Shown here: positions 37,634 through 46,815 of the stretch, piece by piece
How the letters are laid out: each line of letters opens with the position of its first letter
Numbering within the stretch: the stretch's first letter is position 1
DNA from: Sipunculus nudus
Lineage: Eukaryota; Annelida; Sipuncula; Golfingiida; Sipunculidae
Length of the DNA stretch: 64,000 bases
Direction: 5' to 3'
Assembly (NCBI GenBank): GCA_026874595.1
Contig: CM049311.1
Coordinates: 11,375,676 to 11,439,675 of the forward strand
The notes under the pieces: model-generated
Told to the model about the DNA's origin: nothing
Seen by the model: the letters and a program-made list of their open reading frames with translations, nothing else
Databases searched by the model: none
Position numbers and translations under genes: made by a program

Positions 37634-38050
37634 ATATCCCTCAATCTGCTCTGAAGCTACTCTAACAGTATAAACTTTTAGCATGTTATTTTTGGTAGCC
37701 GGCTGTTTCCAGGAAGTCGTATTAAATGAGTCTAAAACCTAACATTTCAAACCTGATTGAGATACGCTAACAGCTAATCAACTTTTTAATAATAATATTA
37801 TATCTATGAATTATAGTGATTTCAGGTGACTATTTAACAGTTGATTAATACAACGTATCCCTTAATCTGCTCTGAAGCTATTCTTACAGTTTAAGCTTTT
37901 AGCTATTATTTTTGGTAGCCGGCTGTTTCCAGGAAGTTGTATTAAATGAGTCTAAAATACGCTAAAAGCTAATGAACTACTTAATAATAATATTATATCT
38001 GTGAATTATAGTGATTTCAGTTGAATATTTAACAGTAGTTTAATACAATC
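37634..38050. repeat. About 200-bp tandem duplication 3' of receptor 38094
   Basis: 37634-37855 and 37856-38050 share most of their length (for example 'ggtagccggctgtttccaggaagt' and 'taataataatattatatct'). The second copy has a deletion of about 20 bp. It starts about 45 nt beyond the stop codon of the minus-strand receptor, so it probably lies in its 3' UTR or polyadenylation region. An ATTAAA (minus strand) lies near 38043. Confidence 0.85.
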
Positions 38051-38093
38051 TAAATGAATATACAATACTATGAATATGTACAAACCTAAATAA

Positions 38094-38978
38094 TCAATTC
38101 TTGTTACATAAAAGTTTTCTGTAGGCTCTCCTTAGTTCTGTATTTTTCCATGCGTAAAGCACTATGTTCAGAACAGAGTTAACTTGCCCAACCGCTTCGC
38201 ATATTATGTACGACAGATCGATTTTGACGTTTGGGCCATGTATAAACCTGAGGACACTTAAAGGTGTCCATGCTATGAGATAGGCAAACACCAAGTAACC
38301 TAAAGCAAACGTTGCCCTTTTCTCAACTTGATATTTCTGATTAGCAGCGGTTGGGTGAATTGTTGTATCTCTTATTCCCTTGGCTTGTTTGTAAATCACC
38401 GTAAGGATTCTTGCGTATATGATAAATATTATAAAACCTTGAAGGATATAACATATATTTCCTAAGAACGTCATATAAATCAGTTCTTCAAAATCTAACA
38501 AGAACATGCTTCCGAATATATTTATCATGAAAAGTATTGTAAATATCAAAGGAAATGAAATGAGAACATTTAGATTTTTCCCAGTTATGATGCTCTCATA
38601 TTTAAATGGGTGCATTATGCAGATGTAACGCTCAACAGCAATTATAAAAACATAACCACACGATGATATATATGCTCCAAGTTTCAACGATTCTGTCACA
38701 TAAAGGAATACCACACTGTTTGCTAATGGGAGAATTCTGATCAGCATGGTAATACCTATAAATAAATCTGTACAGGACAATGCTACAACCAAAGCATTAG
38801 GTTTTGTCCGAAGATTTTTAAAACGTACCACTGCCATGATCGTAAAAATATTTCCGACAAAAATGAATGGTATCATACAGCAAGATGTGATAAATCGTGT
38901 ATAATTTCCTTCGACGCCATTTTCATTGGAACTGTTGTAAAACTTTTCAAAGAGTATTTGTAAACGTGTCAATTCCAT
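38094..38978 (-). CDS. Intact rhodopsin-class (class A) G-protein-coupled receptor, group B
   Basis: A 294-residue single-exon receptor. The ATG at 38978 is used; an in-frame TTG lies two codons earlier. Sequons are at N15 and N25. Landmarks are GN at 42-43 in TM1, NALVVALSCTD with D71 in TM2, YVFIIAVERY with ERY at 116-118, HPFKYE at 123-128, IYKQAKGIRDTT after TM5, EKRATFALG at 219-227, AWTP at 236-239 in TM6, and NSVLNIVLYAW at 267-277, where NPxxY lacks its proline. TM3 has a cysteine at 107, in the middle of the helix, not at its head. Loop 2 has no matching cysteine. It is one of only two minus-strand receptors here. The relics at 1530 and 18900 are its damaged relatives. A splice-acceptor-like TTTCAG lies 14 nt before the ATG. 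Confidence 0.93.
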   Translation of the reverse strand: MELTRLQILFEKFYNSSNENGVEGNYTRFITSCCMIPFIFVGNIFTIMAVVRFKNLRTKPNALVVALSCTDLFIGITMLIRILPLANSVVFLYVTESLKLGAYISSCGYVFIIAVERYICIMHPFKYESIITGKNLNVLISFPLIFTILFMINIFGSMFLLDFEELIYMTFLGNICYILQGFIIFIIYARILTVIYKQAKGIRDTTIHPTAANQKYQVEKRATFALGYLVFAYLIAWTPLSVLRFIHGPNVKIDLSYIICEAVGQVNSVLNIVLYAWKNTELRRAYRKLLCNKN

Positions 38979-39030
38979 TCTCAAATAGGAGACTGAAAGT
39001 GCCGTGCTGATTCACCATCCAAAAAGAAGG
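38979..39030 (-). promoter_or_regulatory. Candidate 3' splice site before receptor 38094
   Basis: On the minus strand a pyrimidine-rich stretch is followed by GCACTTTCAG, which ends about 14 nt before the ATG. It parallels the site before receptor 14326 and suggests a 5' UTR intron or leader acceptor. Pattern only. Confidence 0.3.
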
Positions 39031-39686
39031 AAAGTCACACAAAGATATATCCACCACTTACATGTGCCTTGTTAAATGCACCTAAAACACCATATCCAAA
39101 CTCGCTCTCACGCGTTCATAGTAGCCTCTACCTGACGTAGGTAATGTGCTCTGCCAATGACACGCAAATTTTAGTATTTGATAATGGTCCTTCGACGACA
39201 CTCATGTTAAATTCAATTACAGATCAATATTCTCTTGCACCTAATATTTAGTTAGCTCAGATGTTCCTCTGGCTGTGATAGAACTCGCAATTTGGATATT
39301 TGCAACTCTCCCAAACAATCAACAAAATGGATGCTTGAATACCATGGCAAATACCTGTACAAGTAGTATAGAGATCCCGGGAAAATGGGACAGGAAATGA
39401 ATTTTGCTATTTTTGACATAACTACATCAATGGATCATTTTCAATGGAATATATTTATTTTTCCCCTAATAATGGACTTCACATTAATTACTCTGCATTA
39501 ATACAAAATCCAAATCTATTTCAAATTGAGACCTACAGTCTAAATATAGAAATCGATTACCGACGTTTCGGCTTGACGGAGCTCGGAAAAAATTGAGCAT
39601 CTAAAAGAATCAACATTTATATCAAGGAAAACATATAAAACACAGACTATGAGTGTCAAAAATAGATTCCACTGGGATGCATTTTA
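39031..39686. other. 5' flank of receptor 38094
   Basis: No gene seen. Confidence 0.4.
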
Positions 39687-39788
39687 GCAACCAAATCATC
39701 TATTGCACCGCCTTTGGCAAATTAAAGGTGTCTACATTACATAAAAGCAATGAAATGACTTCAGCGAAATACCTGTTAACAACACTTT
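39687..39788 (+). repeat. Receptor-associated dispersed element, copy 3
   Basis: More diverged than the copies at 18515 and 22463 but shares 'tctattgcaccgcc', 'ggtgtctacattac' and 'agcaatga'. It lies 5' of receptor 38094, which is on the minus strand, so its orientation relative to the gene is opposite to the other two. Confidence 0.5.
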
Positions 39789-40814
39789 AGAATCCTGACT
39801 AACGGAGCTGGTTCCTGATATATATTTTTTAGTAATGTAAGAGTCTTTTATTTTTATCTAGAGAAAAAACAACACGTAGAAGTTTAAAAAAGGAGTTTGT
39901 GGCATAAAACCAAAATACAAGGTGAACCTTAACGTTCGTTACGTTTAGAAACCAAGCCCTCGTATCGGAAACTTTGTAATTACAGATTATTTCTTGACCT
40001 CGAGTCGAGCTTGCGGTGATAAGAAAAACATGGATTTTTTTTTATCTAATTTCAATTGAAGTTTAGTCCTCCCCACTTAAGGTTTATTATTAGTAAAACG
40101 TTAGTCAGCGTTATCAGATTTGTCGGGATTTATGCGAATATTCATGAGGAAAGGAAATATTCCTGGAGATCTATATAATTCACCTGTCACAGTAAGGAAA
40201 TCTTACTCCCAGACAAGTACCTCTATGGTTAAGTCCATGGTCAGATTGGGTACGATGAAGTCCAGTATTCCTACTGACAACATCTGCAACTGTAAACAGA
40301 GTTATGTTAACAAACTATGTAAGCAAACCCCATTTGCAAAGTAAAAGCTGGTACGTCCCTGGCTTGCATTGACTGATGAACCCTAATTTCGCCAGCAGAA
40401 GTAGTCAATAGTCATTTCTTTTCGAATGAGGATTATTTTATAACGTTACTTTAAAAAAATTACCGTTTGTGATAATTATCATAAATTACCTTTAGCTTTC
40501 AAGTGTAATGGCCGGGTAAAGTTCAAGCTATTTTATGTGCGCATTACCACCACATATAATTGATTATAAAGTGATCACAGCAAATAGACTGCAATAATAA
40601 CAAGCGTTTAGCAGAGGATTATTTTCAGCTAATTTTTTTAAAGAGAACTGACGGTTGAAAAACAATATACTATGTGATACGTGGAGTGTTTTTAGCGAGG
40701 TACACATTAATGTCTAAACAATATATTGATCAGCACATTGAGAGGGCCCAATCACCTATAAAGCATGTTGAAATAACACGAAATTAATTTCTTCTATTTG
40801 AAAATAGTTGGTAC
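39789..40814. other. Intergenic, no gene seen
   Basis: A 74-codon open frame at 40120-40344 has no recognisable features. If the exon at 40819-41000 is real, this is part of its first intron. Confidence 0.35.
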
Positions 40815-40818
40815 TTAC

Positions 40819-41000
40819 AAAACATTGCCCTGAAACCATTTGTTAACTCCTATAAACGACTGATAAAACAGTAGAATGGACGCGATCACAAGTATCAACA
40901 GCCCGTGAGCTATTGCTGAGCCACACCACCGGCCAATCATGAATATCCCTGACTGACTTGGCCCAAAAAATGTAATGCATCTTCCCGCTGGCTGAAACAT
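40819..41000 (-). CDS. Candidate first coding exon of a membrane protein
   Basis: Beginning at an ATG (41000) in a good context (ACACACGATG), the minus strand encodes about 60 residues. After a 28-residue N-terminus with two cysteines comes a strongly hydrophobic helix, HGLLILVIASILLFY at about 33-47, then a short polar run. Just before the frame closes lies a strong splice donor, TTTTGTAAGT (exon end 40819). A short cytoplasmic head followed by one membrane anchor is the layout of type II proteins such as Golgi enzymes. Later exons would lie at lower coordinates, but I could not identify any, so the family is unknown. It may be a chance frame. Confidence 0.4.
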
Positions 41001-41705
41001 CGTGTGTTGCGGCTCACAATCGGAATCCAGTCACGCGGCCGTGTTATAATAAACAGACACAGTTGACTGTGTTTACAAACATATACAGCCAAATCAAAGC
41101 GTTTGACAGCCATATGCGAGTTACTTAGGCTGTCTGCTAGGATAGTTTAGTTGTTGAAACTTTTGTAGGGCACTACTGAACTGATAATGTGTAAATTCTA
41201 TATATTATTTGAAAAAATACGGACAGGGGAATAATTTTGAAAATTGGGCAGTCAATGATAAATGGACTAGTTTCCTCGGTCACCAAAACACAATCAGATG
41301 ATCAGTCAAGATATATTGATGCAAATGTAGTCATTAAAAGTCTTATAAATTATATTCGATAGGAAAAAAATGAAGTATTTGAAATGAACATCACAATCCA
41401 CATCAAAATGCATTATATTCTTAAAGAGGAGTTTGTGCAGTTCCCCATAACTTTACAAAACTTTGCTAAGGTAAGTATGTAGCAGGGATAGGAAAACACC
41501 CCATTTCTCGACAAATGCTTCATTTCCTCCGCTTAAGTACGACTGTGACATACTTCGATTCTGTTGTTTTGTTTCAATTTTATTTCAACATCGTATTTCT
41601 CTTTTATCCCACTACGCCTTCTATGTTTAGCCACCTAATTTTTTTCTTCCAAATTTTGCAGCAACGGCATCTTTTCCCTGCCGAGGTAATTAAAGTGTTA
41701 TAATA
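41001..41705. other. Intergenic, no gene seen
   Basis: If the exon at 40819-41000 is genuine, its promoter should lie in 41001-41200; no clear TATA box was found. A 62-codon frame at 41515-41703 is phenylalanine-rich and unremarkable. Confidence 0.35.
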
Positions 41706-42360
41706 GTGTCTATATATTATTCAGGCTGTAAGGATAAACCTACGACGGCGGCTTACATCACTCTGGATATCATATCAAGGGTTCTTATCCCCCTTATACT
41801 TTTAGGAAACGCTTCAACAAATGGAATCATTTCTCGGTACAAACGACTTTTGGCAACGGCAAATGCAATGGTGTTTGTACTTTCTTGCGCCAACTTAGTA
41901 TTTAACTTTAAGTATATAACTTAATAGAAGTATTTATTCTCAGACTTATAAATAAAAAAATACCATCCCGGTACTTTACACAATAAGACACGGCATGTTG
42001 GCCGCAGATTATACGGTAACCTTACTGTATATCCTCTTGATAGTAAAAGAACGTTATTTGACGCTTTAAAAATTCCCCACAAAAAATTGTACACTGACAC
42101 ATGGGTGTACTGTCACTCGCTTGTTTGGCCGTTCTGGCTGAGTGAGAGCTCATTATTAGGCGGCCGCCTCCGCGTAATAACAAAGACTATTGTTTGCCAC
42201 CTGAGATCAAACGTTCAGGTCAGTAGTACAAATGTCAACAGTTCAGATGTGAACGGACACGAGAAGTGTGTAAATGGTTTAACTTGCGTGACGAAGAAAA
42301 TGAATATTCATAGGGCCACCGCACACTTCGTATTGTTCACGTATTGTTATTCATGCATCG
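41706..42360 (+). pseudogene. Relic of a divergent rhodopsin-class receptor
   Basis: 41706-41924 encodes TM1 and the start of TM2: VLIPLILLGNASTNGIISRY, then TANAMVFVLSCANL, with the usual GN and LSC-(A)-(N/D)L pattern. No ATG precedes it. After a stop, another frame near 42000-42075 gives a TM3-like run ending in LLIVKERY, which contains ERY. Near 42105-42140 VLSLACLAVLA could be TM4. At 42180-42350 another frame gives a Ser/Asn-rich stretch, then HRATAHFVLF, perhaps loop 3 and the start of TM6. TM7 is not seen. It differs more from the other receptors than they do among themselves. The TM1-TM2 part is firm and the rest is tentative. Confidence 0.6.
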
Positions 42361-42375
42361 TATGAATATCCAGCA

Positions 42376-42509
42376 GGGTCCGGTATAAATGTACAGAAAA
42401 GGCTTAATCCCGCCACACTCGAACCAGAACAACCAACGAGAAGGGATCTCGAACAGAAGCAGCACATCTTCGAGTGTTATCGAAAGAATGGGATTGAAGA
42501 CCCGTAAGT
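42376..42509 (+). promoter_or_regulatory. Candidate TATA box, 5' exon and splice donor
   Basis: GGTATAAATG at about 42381 is a near-consensus TATA box. Some 120 bp downstream, in GC-richer sequence, lies GACCCGTAAGTTG, a consensus splice donor (GT at 42504). Together they look like a short non-coding first exon on the plus strand, but no downstream exon was recognised. Equally, it could be the promoter part of a retroelement LTR. Confidence 0.3.
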
Positions 42510-42774
42510 TGTTTTCACTTGTCACTGTGTTGTAAATGTAATTCTAGATACTTATTATTAACTCACAGTATGAACACATATTGCTAATACTTAAAGTAGA
42601 ATTTTTAAAGGAGGGTTCGTTAATGACTTTATTTTAAAATGTTTAGCTCGATTTTAAGTGGAGTAAATGTATTTCTAATCGCTGGAGGCATAAGTTTTAT
42701 GGAAATGTATTGTAAAGAAGAAGGCAGCTTAAATGTTTAGTGGACAGATTTAGTAGGCGATGTCGTTCAATCCG
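42510..42774. other. Intergenic, no gene seen
   Basis: Short AT-rich spacer. Confidence 0.4.
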
Positions 42775-42776
42775 TC

Positions 42777-43190
42777 ACGTGCTCTCCATGCACGGATTCC
42801 GATTTTGAGGTAAATACGGGGTTTTTATGTCAATATGCAAGGTATCGCAAATGTTGTTGATAATGCCACGTACTTTGACTTGTGTACTGTGTCCAACGGG
42901 TATGACGTTACGTTTCCTTAGTAGGAACCTTTCTAGGTAGTAGGTCCTCATGGAATACTTGCCCTGGTTCCTCACATGGCCGTAGAATTTATGAGTATTT
43001 TCGTGTAGTTTTTCTGATAGCTTTTTACCCTGGGTGAGACCACATCTGCGAGGCCGAATAGCGCAAAGTGGGTGTACTGTCCCGCTGACGGAGTAGCAGG
43101 CATCCCGGGATGGTAGATGGTGAGACGCAGACCAGCACCGCAGAACCGCTCGATCGACGCAGGGCCCGTCAACGAGGGTTAGAGAGGGCG
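42777..43190 (-). other. Long open frame without ATG start, unknown
   Basis: On the minus strand one frame stays open from about 43188 to the TGA near 42775, roughly 135 codons. The only methionines lie late. Its first half is GC-rich and cysteine-containing (RCWSASHHLPSRDACYSV); its second half is basic (QGKKLSEKLHENTHKF, ERFLLRKRNVIPVGHSTQ). Nothing matches a family I know. It might be a terminal exon with a splice acceptor upstream, a retroelement tail, or chance. Confidence 0.3.
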
Positions 43191-46100
43191 CTCAAGTGTT
43201 GCTGGCGGGAGAGTGAGATTCGTCAGAGACATGAGACGAGAGGTATTGAGATACGGCTGGTCCGGGTGGTGATTAACCGGTAATTGAGCTCTGCTAAGTT
43301 TCTTACGGAAGTAGAACTGCAACAAGTAATCCTTGATTAATATCAGCACCATAATGACCTTTGAGTTTTAGTTGATCGAAAAAGTACTTGATATAAAACT
43401 GATATACCTAGCCTCATTGCCGCCTTGGGCGGTCTTGGATATTTCCGCCCCTCTAACAAAACATTACGATTCTAGACAAAGTATAGAAACATATCACGTC
43501 AAATTTCCTTGTTTAGGCATTTAGTTGACAACAACGCAAATATATGGATGAATCTATGGGCAAGGTATTCCGTCACCACACATTAAAGAGCGGTCATCCC
43601 TCAGCTAATGTAAATCAAGTGATCATCCAAACTTCAAAAAAGTATATTTAATTATGAAGTGCACAGGAAAAAATAAATTGCAACTAAAAAGTATTACACT
43701 GCAATGTACACATAATATGTAGTAACTTTCATGTAATTTTTCATGTAAACACGATTTATGATTAGCCTAATATCAGCATGGAAAAAAACTTAATTTGATA
43801 AGTATTATTCAATTCTCAACGCATATAAATATTGTCAGTTCTATATTTCCACATTTTGTTATCGCATATGACAGCAGCTTCACCTAACAGAAGGCTATAT
43901 TATGCATGGTACTGCAGCAAGCAATTAAGGCACTTATACATTAGTCTTTACTCAAAACGCGTAATTATAGTTATATGCATGTGGAAAGGGTATATGTTTA
44001 ATGTTTGAATGTTTCGATAAACTGATACTTTTTTGTTTAATAGTAATATCTTCAAAGTTAAAAGCATGCTTAAATTCAAGACTACATCCATTTCATTTTA
44101 GACTTGGTGATTATGTTTCTGCACTTATCGAGGTTTTATCTATGATAACTTAAGATTATTTGTTATTAAGTAGAGTATTTGAATAAATTTCAAGTAATTA
44201 TATCATATTATATATTTTATATATTAACTTGGAATGATTTTTTTCACAGCATACAACAATCGCCTGGATGCTGTGGATGATTGAACTGGTAATAACAGTA
44301 CAGGCAAATATATTTTTATTTCAGTTTTGATTTCTCAAATGTAACACTGATACTGATAAAATGTATACTGAACGTGTGGCATAGCAGCCAAGGGGATTCA
44401 TCCTGCCGGACATTTAATATAGATTTATATTTGAAATGCAATCTTAAAGATGATTAACTCGTACATACATCCGGGTGAAAGATTGTTATTATTCACGTAA
44501 CATAAAAGTTTATGCAGGTCATATTAACATTAAATTCTATAACCAGTGGTAAATCAGAAGACACAGAAATTTAGGTAGTACTCAATATATTCACGATAGT
44601 GTAAACGTTTGTATTTTTATCGAGACTGTTGCAAGAGTATGGGGAATCAAGGAAATGGGCATTTCAAATTGTTTCACGCTGCTTAAATATCATGGAATTT
44701 TGGGTTATTCAAGAGTTCAAGAGTGGGAATTCGTTATAAATTCCAAAGGAAAGAGCAACAGAATTCCAGGGTGTAAAATAGACACAACAGGGTGTAAACT
44801 AGATACCCCACCACCAGGGGCCATTGGTCTTCTGGCAGGGATTTTCCCTGGTTAGTGCCCCTTAGGTACATATCCGTAAACTGAGACCGCCCTGAAATAT
44901 ACGCCTTTGCAGGACTGGTCAGATTATCGATGGCGTTCTGACATTGCAAGACCGCTGATCTTATAAAGAATATAGCAGATCTGTATTTCTTCTTGCGTAG
45001 CTTGCCTCTATAGAGATCATTTGGCAGATCAATTGGTTGGTTCCACGGCCCATGCAGTTTATAATTCCCGAAATGGGACACACAGCCAAAAATTCACAAA
45101 ACTTTTAGACTTTTTGAGGAACTCCTCATGCCATTTCATTATACTAATTCCCCGGAATGCCGCCCATCCAAAATGTGACGCCCGGGGCGGACCGCCCCTG
45201 CCGCCCCTTCCCTCCCCCCCGCCCCCCCCCCGCCCCCCCAACGCGGCTGGCGCAACCAGAGTTAACTGCCATAATTGTATCGTTAATGGATCACTAAAGA
45301 CGATGTGGAAAGACACAGACAGGGACAGAGACGGTTATCTTCCTTTGATGCACGATGTGAGCACGCCTTTAAATTGCTTTAATACCTATATTTTAGATGT
45401 GTATGTAAAGGGGGGGTGTGTGTGCTTTTCTGTCAGTTCCAGCTCCCTGTGGCATTATTATATTATCTTAAATCCATCAGAGTTAGTGTAATAATGTTAT
45501 TATTTTACCTGCATGTCATTGGGAAGGTAACTCATTGTCCAGTTGTGACATAAATATGTTATTTGTTTTTATCAGAAAAATATTGTGATAAAAAAGAATC
45601 ACCTAGATATCATTTTCATGAGTATTATGACTTAATTTTTTATGAATAAGCACTAATATTTTATAGCTTTTAATTATTGAAGGTTAAAACTCCGTTACCT
45701 CTGCATAATTACTATAACAAATATTAATTGTATTTTGAGATAATGTATCAACTTAGCCGTAATAAATTGCATTTTTTCACAATATTCTAAGACCATTTTA
45801 GTGAAATATTGCCATCTTCTGCTCAAGATGACACATTCGTGACCATACAATAGGTTCTCAAACATTTAGTTTCGAGACGTGATTACGGAAGATATATTGG
45901 GGTCTTGGTTCTAACATATTTCGATGGGTACAGTTATGGAGAATGTTTCATCTTACGATGGTACAAAAACATTTACAGGCTGAAGCCGGTTGGCTTTGAA
46001 GCAGCTCAATCAAATACAGATAGAATTTAGCTTTAATTCGAGTCATGTATAAATATCAATTAAGAGAAAGAAGTAAACTTTAATAAAACACATTTATTGT

Positions 46101-46254
46101 GTTTCGAAAATATACCTAAAAAAGTGAACGGATATGTAAATATAAATAAATTCAAAGCAAAAACAAATGTTAGTTTTTCAAAATATGGTTTTAAAATATA
46201 GCACTTCTGTAAACTGTTTCAGGGATTTATCTTTTGTCACAATGCAATATTTCC
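43191..46254. other. Intergenic; includes a C-rich tract
   Basis: No supported gene. At 45180-45245 a run of CCGCCCC/CCCCCC units (G-quadruplex potential on the minus strand) forces a proline- or glycine-rich translation in the open frames crossing it. These frames (44655-45491) lie on both strands and have no other coding sign. A short hairpin CCGCCTTGGGCGG lies near 43421. Confidence 0.45.
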
Positions 46255-46815
46255 TCAAGCATCCTTAGCGGTACTCTCACATAGGAAAGCGGAACGGTCA
46301 TTTCTGTTCTCAGATGATCTGTCGTTCCACTCATAGAGTGAGCAATGAAGCTTTAACTCCATGACATCTTCAGAGGGCCAATGGCTGTCTGGTTGCCACA
46401 TTCCCCAATTTGTATAATTGAAAGGTTTTCCAGTGGCTGCCCAGATCCAGTAACCTTCATTCACAGAATCAGACCCAGATGATCAAAATGTCCTGGTTCC
46501 TGTTTATAACACATTCATTTATAGATAACTATGTCGGCTCTACATTTATGTACATGTTTATACATAATAGTAATTAAAGTAGCTAAATCTACTTTTAAAA
46601 GTAACAAAATATACTGAAATTTCACCTTTTCCAACACTGGATGCACAAGTTTCTGTTCCTCCTGCGTTTCGATGCTGACCAAAGTCCCCTTTCTATTTAC
46701 ACATTCCTTTATACCTTGCAATATGTTAATCGGAAGAAGAGCAGGAAGAGCAGGAAGTTCCCTTCCAGATAACCGCAGGGAAACTTATGAAAGAATCCGT
46801 CCTTACAATTTCCCT
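46255..46815 (-). pseudogene. Damaged C-type lectin-like domain, probably two exons
   Basis: Read on the minus strand from 46815, after an acceptor-like TTTTGCAG, the domain begins GNCKDGFFHKF. A frame change follows, then GIKECVNRKGTLVSIETQEEQKLVHP split across the two frames, and a donor-like AAAAG/GTGAAA at 46626. The second part (about 46500-46255) reads GSDSVNEGYWIWAATGKPF, YTNWGMWQPDS and YEWNDRSS...AFLCES. QPD and WND are the calcium and sugar-binding motifs of galactose-type lectins. In-frame TGA at 46485-46483 precedes the second part where tryptophan is expected. Both cysteines of the inner disulfide are gone (EDV for EDC, DRSS for DRSC). It resembles perlucin-like secreted lectins. 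The lesions suggest a pseudogene, though mis-set exon borders could explain the stop. Confidence 0.75.

Noticed and set aside
45021-45491. 156-codon proline-rich open frame
   Set aside because: The proline run comes from a C-rich simple repeat, and an overlapping minus-strand glycine-rich frame is equally open. No domain.
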